Shown piece after piece: positions 24,011 to 24,620 of a stretch of 24,620 bases of DNA. The translations under genes and the position numbers were made by a program. Source of the stretch: a virus; the IMG/VR virus record IMGVR_UViG_3300025165_000032, positions 1 to 24,620 of that record. The stretch is one strand, 5' to 3'. Positions within the stretch are counted from its first letter, which is position 1. Every line of letters starts with the position of its first letter. Under the pieces are notes generated by a model that made no database searches, was not told the DNA's origin, and was given only the letters and a program-made list of their open reading frames with translations.

Positions 24011-24620
24011 GCGAGGTCTTCCGCCTAGAGCGACCCGCCGTAGCTCGGTTACATCTTCGATGTGAGGGGCCAAGGTAGCCCGAGCGATCATCGGTGTGGT
24101 CGAGATCCCAAGGCTCAGCTGGATCTATGGCAAGCCCGCAGCGTGCGCAGCGTGCATCGCCCCTTGCGACCACCCTGGCTACCTCAGCACGCACTCGGGC
24201 ATGCGGCCTCCCGTACTTCACCCGCGCTTTTCCTTCCTCGCGATACCGTTGCTGCCGCTCATCATCAAGTTGCCGGGCGCGGCGCAGAGCTTCCGGAGAC
24301 ATGGAGCCGCGCCCTTGCAAACGCTCGTCACGCTTGATGCGGCGATGTGTCGCGCAGTAGCGATGCCGAGATGTAACCGCCGGCTGGTCGCAGAGATCGC
24401 AGATCCGCGGCCCTCGCTCAAGCCGAAGTTCCGCGTTCCGAGCATTCTGTCGCGTTCTCACTCGCTCGGTATTCTGCGCGTAGTACCGCCGCGATTTGCA
24501 ATTGTCGCACTCGCGACACCGACTCATTCGGCCGCTCGCCTTGGTGTGATCTAGCGGAAACGCCTGAAGCGACAACTCGCGGCGACAGACGGGGCAAACC
24601 TTTGGGGGGGGACGCGTGAG
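24000..24620 (-). CDS. Zinc-finger HNH endonuclease, 5' end cut by window edge
   Basis: The frame is open from the right edge to TGA 24000, at least 206 residues. A TTG at 24575 is not the true start: upstream codons read KVCPVCRREL, the first half of a zinc finger completed downstream, so the gene begins outside the window. Cys-x-x-Cys motifs: CPVC, CRECDNC, CDLC (with H-R-Y-C-A-T-H). Then a long basic linker, and the HNH core CARCGLAIDPAEPWDLDHTD with GPSHRRCNRATAG. The last 70 residues are paralogous to the HNH at 22739-22981. The double zinc-finger front and HNH rear suggest a site-specific nuclease, possibly of homing or packaging type. A run of eight C residues near the edge makes the reading frame there slightly uncertain. 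Confidence 0.82.
   Translation of the reverse strand, partial: LTRPPPKVCPVCRRELSLQAFPLDHTKASGRMSRCRECDNCKSRRYYAQNTERVRTRQNARNAELRLERGPRICDLCDQPAVTSRHRYCATHRRIKRDERLQGRGSMSPEALRRARQLDDERQQRYREEGKARVKYGRPHARVRAEVARVVARGDARCARCGLAIDPAEPWDLDHTDDRSGYLGPSHRRCNRATAGRSRRKTSRVW

Noticed and set aside
24011-24091. ATG 24091 as start of the helix-turn-helix protein
   Set aside because: No ribosome site, and it would overlap the conserved HNH C-terminus by 92 nt. GTG 24010 has GGAAG and a short overlap.

Overview
The window is a stretch of a tailed-phage (siphovirus-type) or prophage genome. Every gene I can support lies on the minus strand, so it is read from right (24620) to left (1). The DNA is GC-rich. 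GTG and TTG starts are frequent, and at least fourteen gene junctions are 4-nt ATGA/GTGA stop-start overlaps. The protein families resemble those of phages of high-GC Gram-positive (actinobacterial) hosts. The host genus cannot be read from the sequence. No tRNA, CRISPR array, integrase or attachment site was seen, and the longest gene-free gap is only about 115 nt (23177-23292).

Layout in transcription order. (1) Packaging/entry, 24620-21321: a zinc-finger HNH nuclease cut by the window edge, a small helix-turn-helix protein, three small unknown genes, a second HNH paralogous to the first, and the large terminase. (2) Head, 21324-18362: portal, scaffold and a P22-like major capsid protein. 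(3) An accessory island of about 9.1 kb (18359-9212) wedged between the capsid and connector genes. It holds a tandem-duplicated glycosyltransferase, two SAM methyltransferases separated by an overlooked 41-codon gene, a WbqC-family protein, a small fibre-associated protein, a 932-residue collagen-like Gly-X-Thr fibre, an HNH nuclease that seems to have captured the start of the next gene, two more structural proteins, and a GT2-TPR glycosyltransferase. (4) Connector and tail, 9211-1515: connector, a small acidic-tailed protein, tail terminator, major tail protein, gp10-like protein, tail-assembly chaperone with a -1 frameshift, tape measure, and two distal tail proteins. (5) Lysis, 1518-1: an M23-like endolysin with a peptidoglycan-binding domain, followed by three small membrane proteins, the last a holin cut by the left edge.

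The most interesting reading is the island. A fibre whose repeats put threonine in nearly every third position is encoded beside three glycosyltransferase domains, two methyltransferases and a polysaccharide-locus protein. I infer a phage-encoded virion glycosylation system that decorates the collagen-like fibre or the capsid, with the sugars possibly methylated. The enzymes and repeats are visible in the sequence; the enzyme-substrate link is inference.

Other points: a CCCCCCG slippery heptamer in the tail chaperone gene, with a 78-residue -1 extension; a tape measure that most likely starts at a CTG codon 69 residues upstream of its first ATG; an endolysin lacking one canonical M23 zinc-ligand histidine; and a 14-bp direct repeat bracketing the inserted HNH gene.
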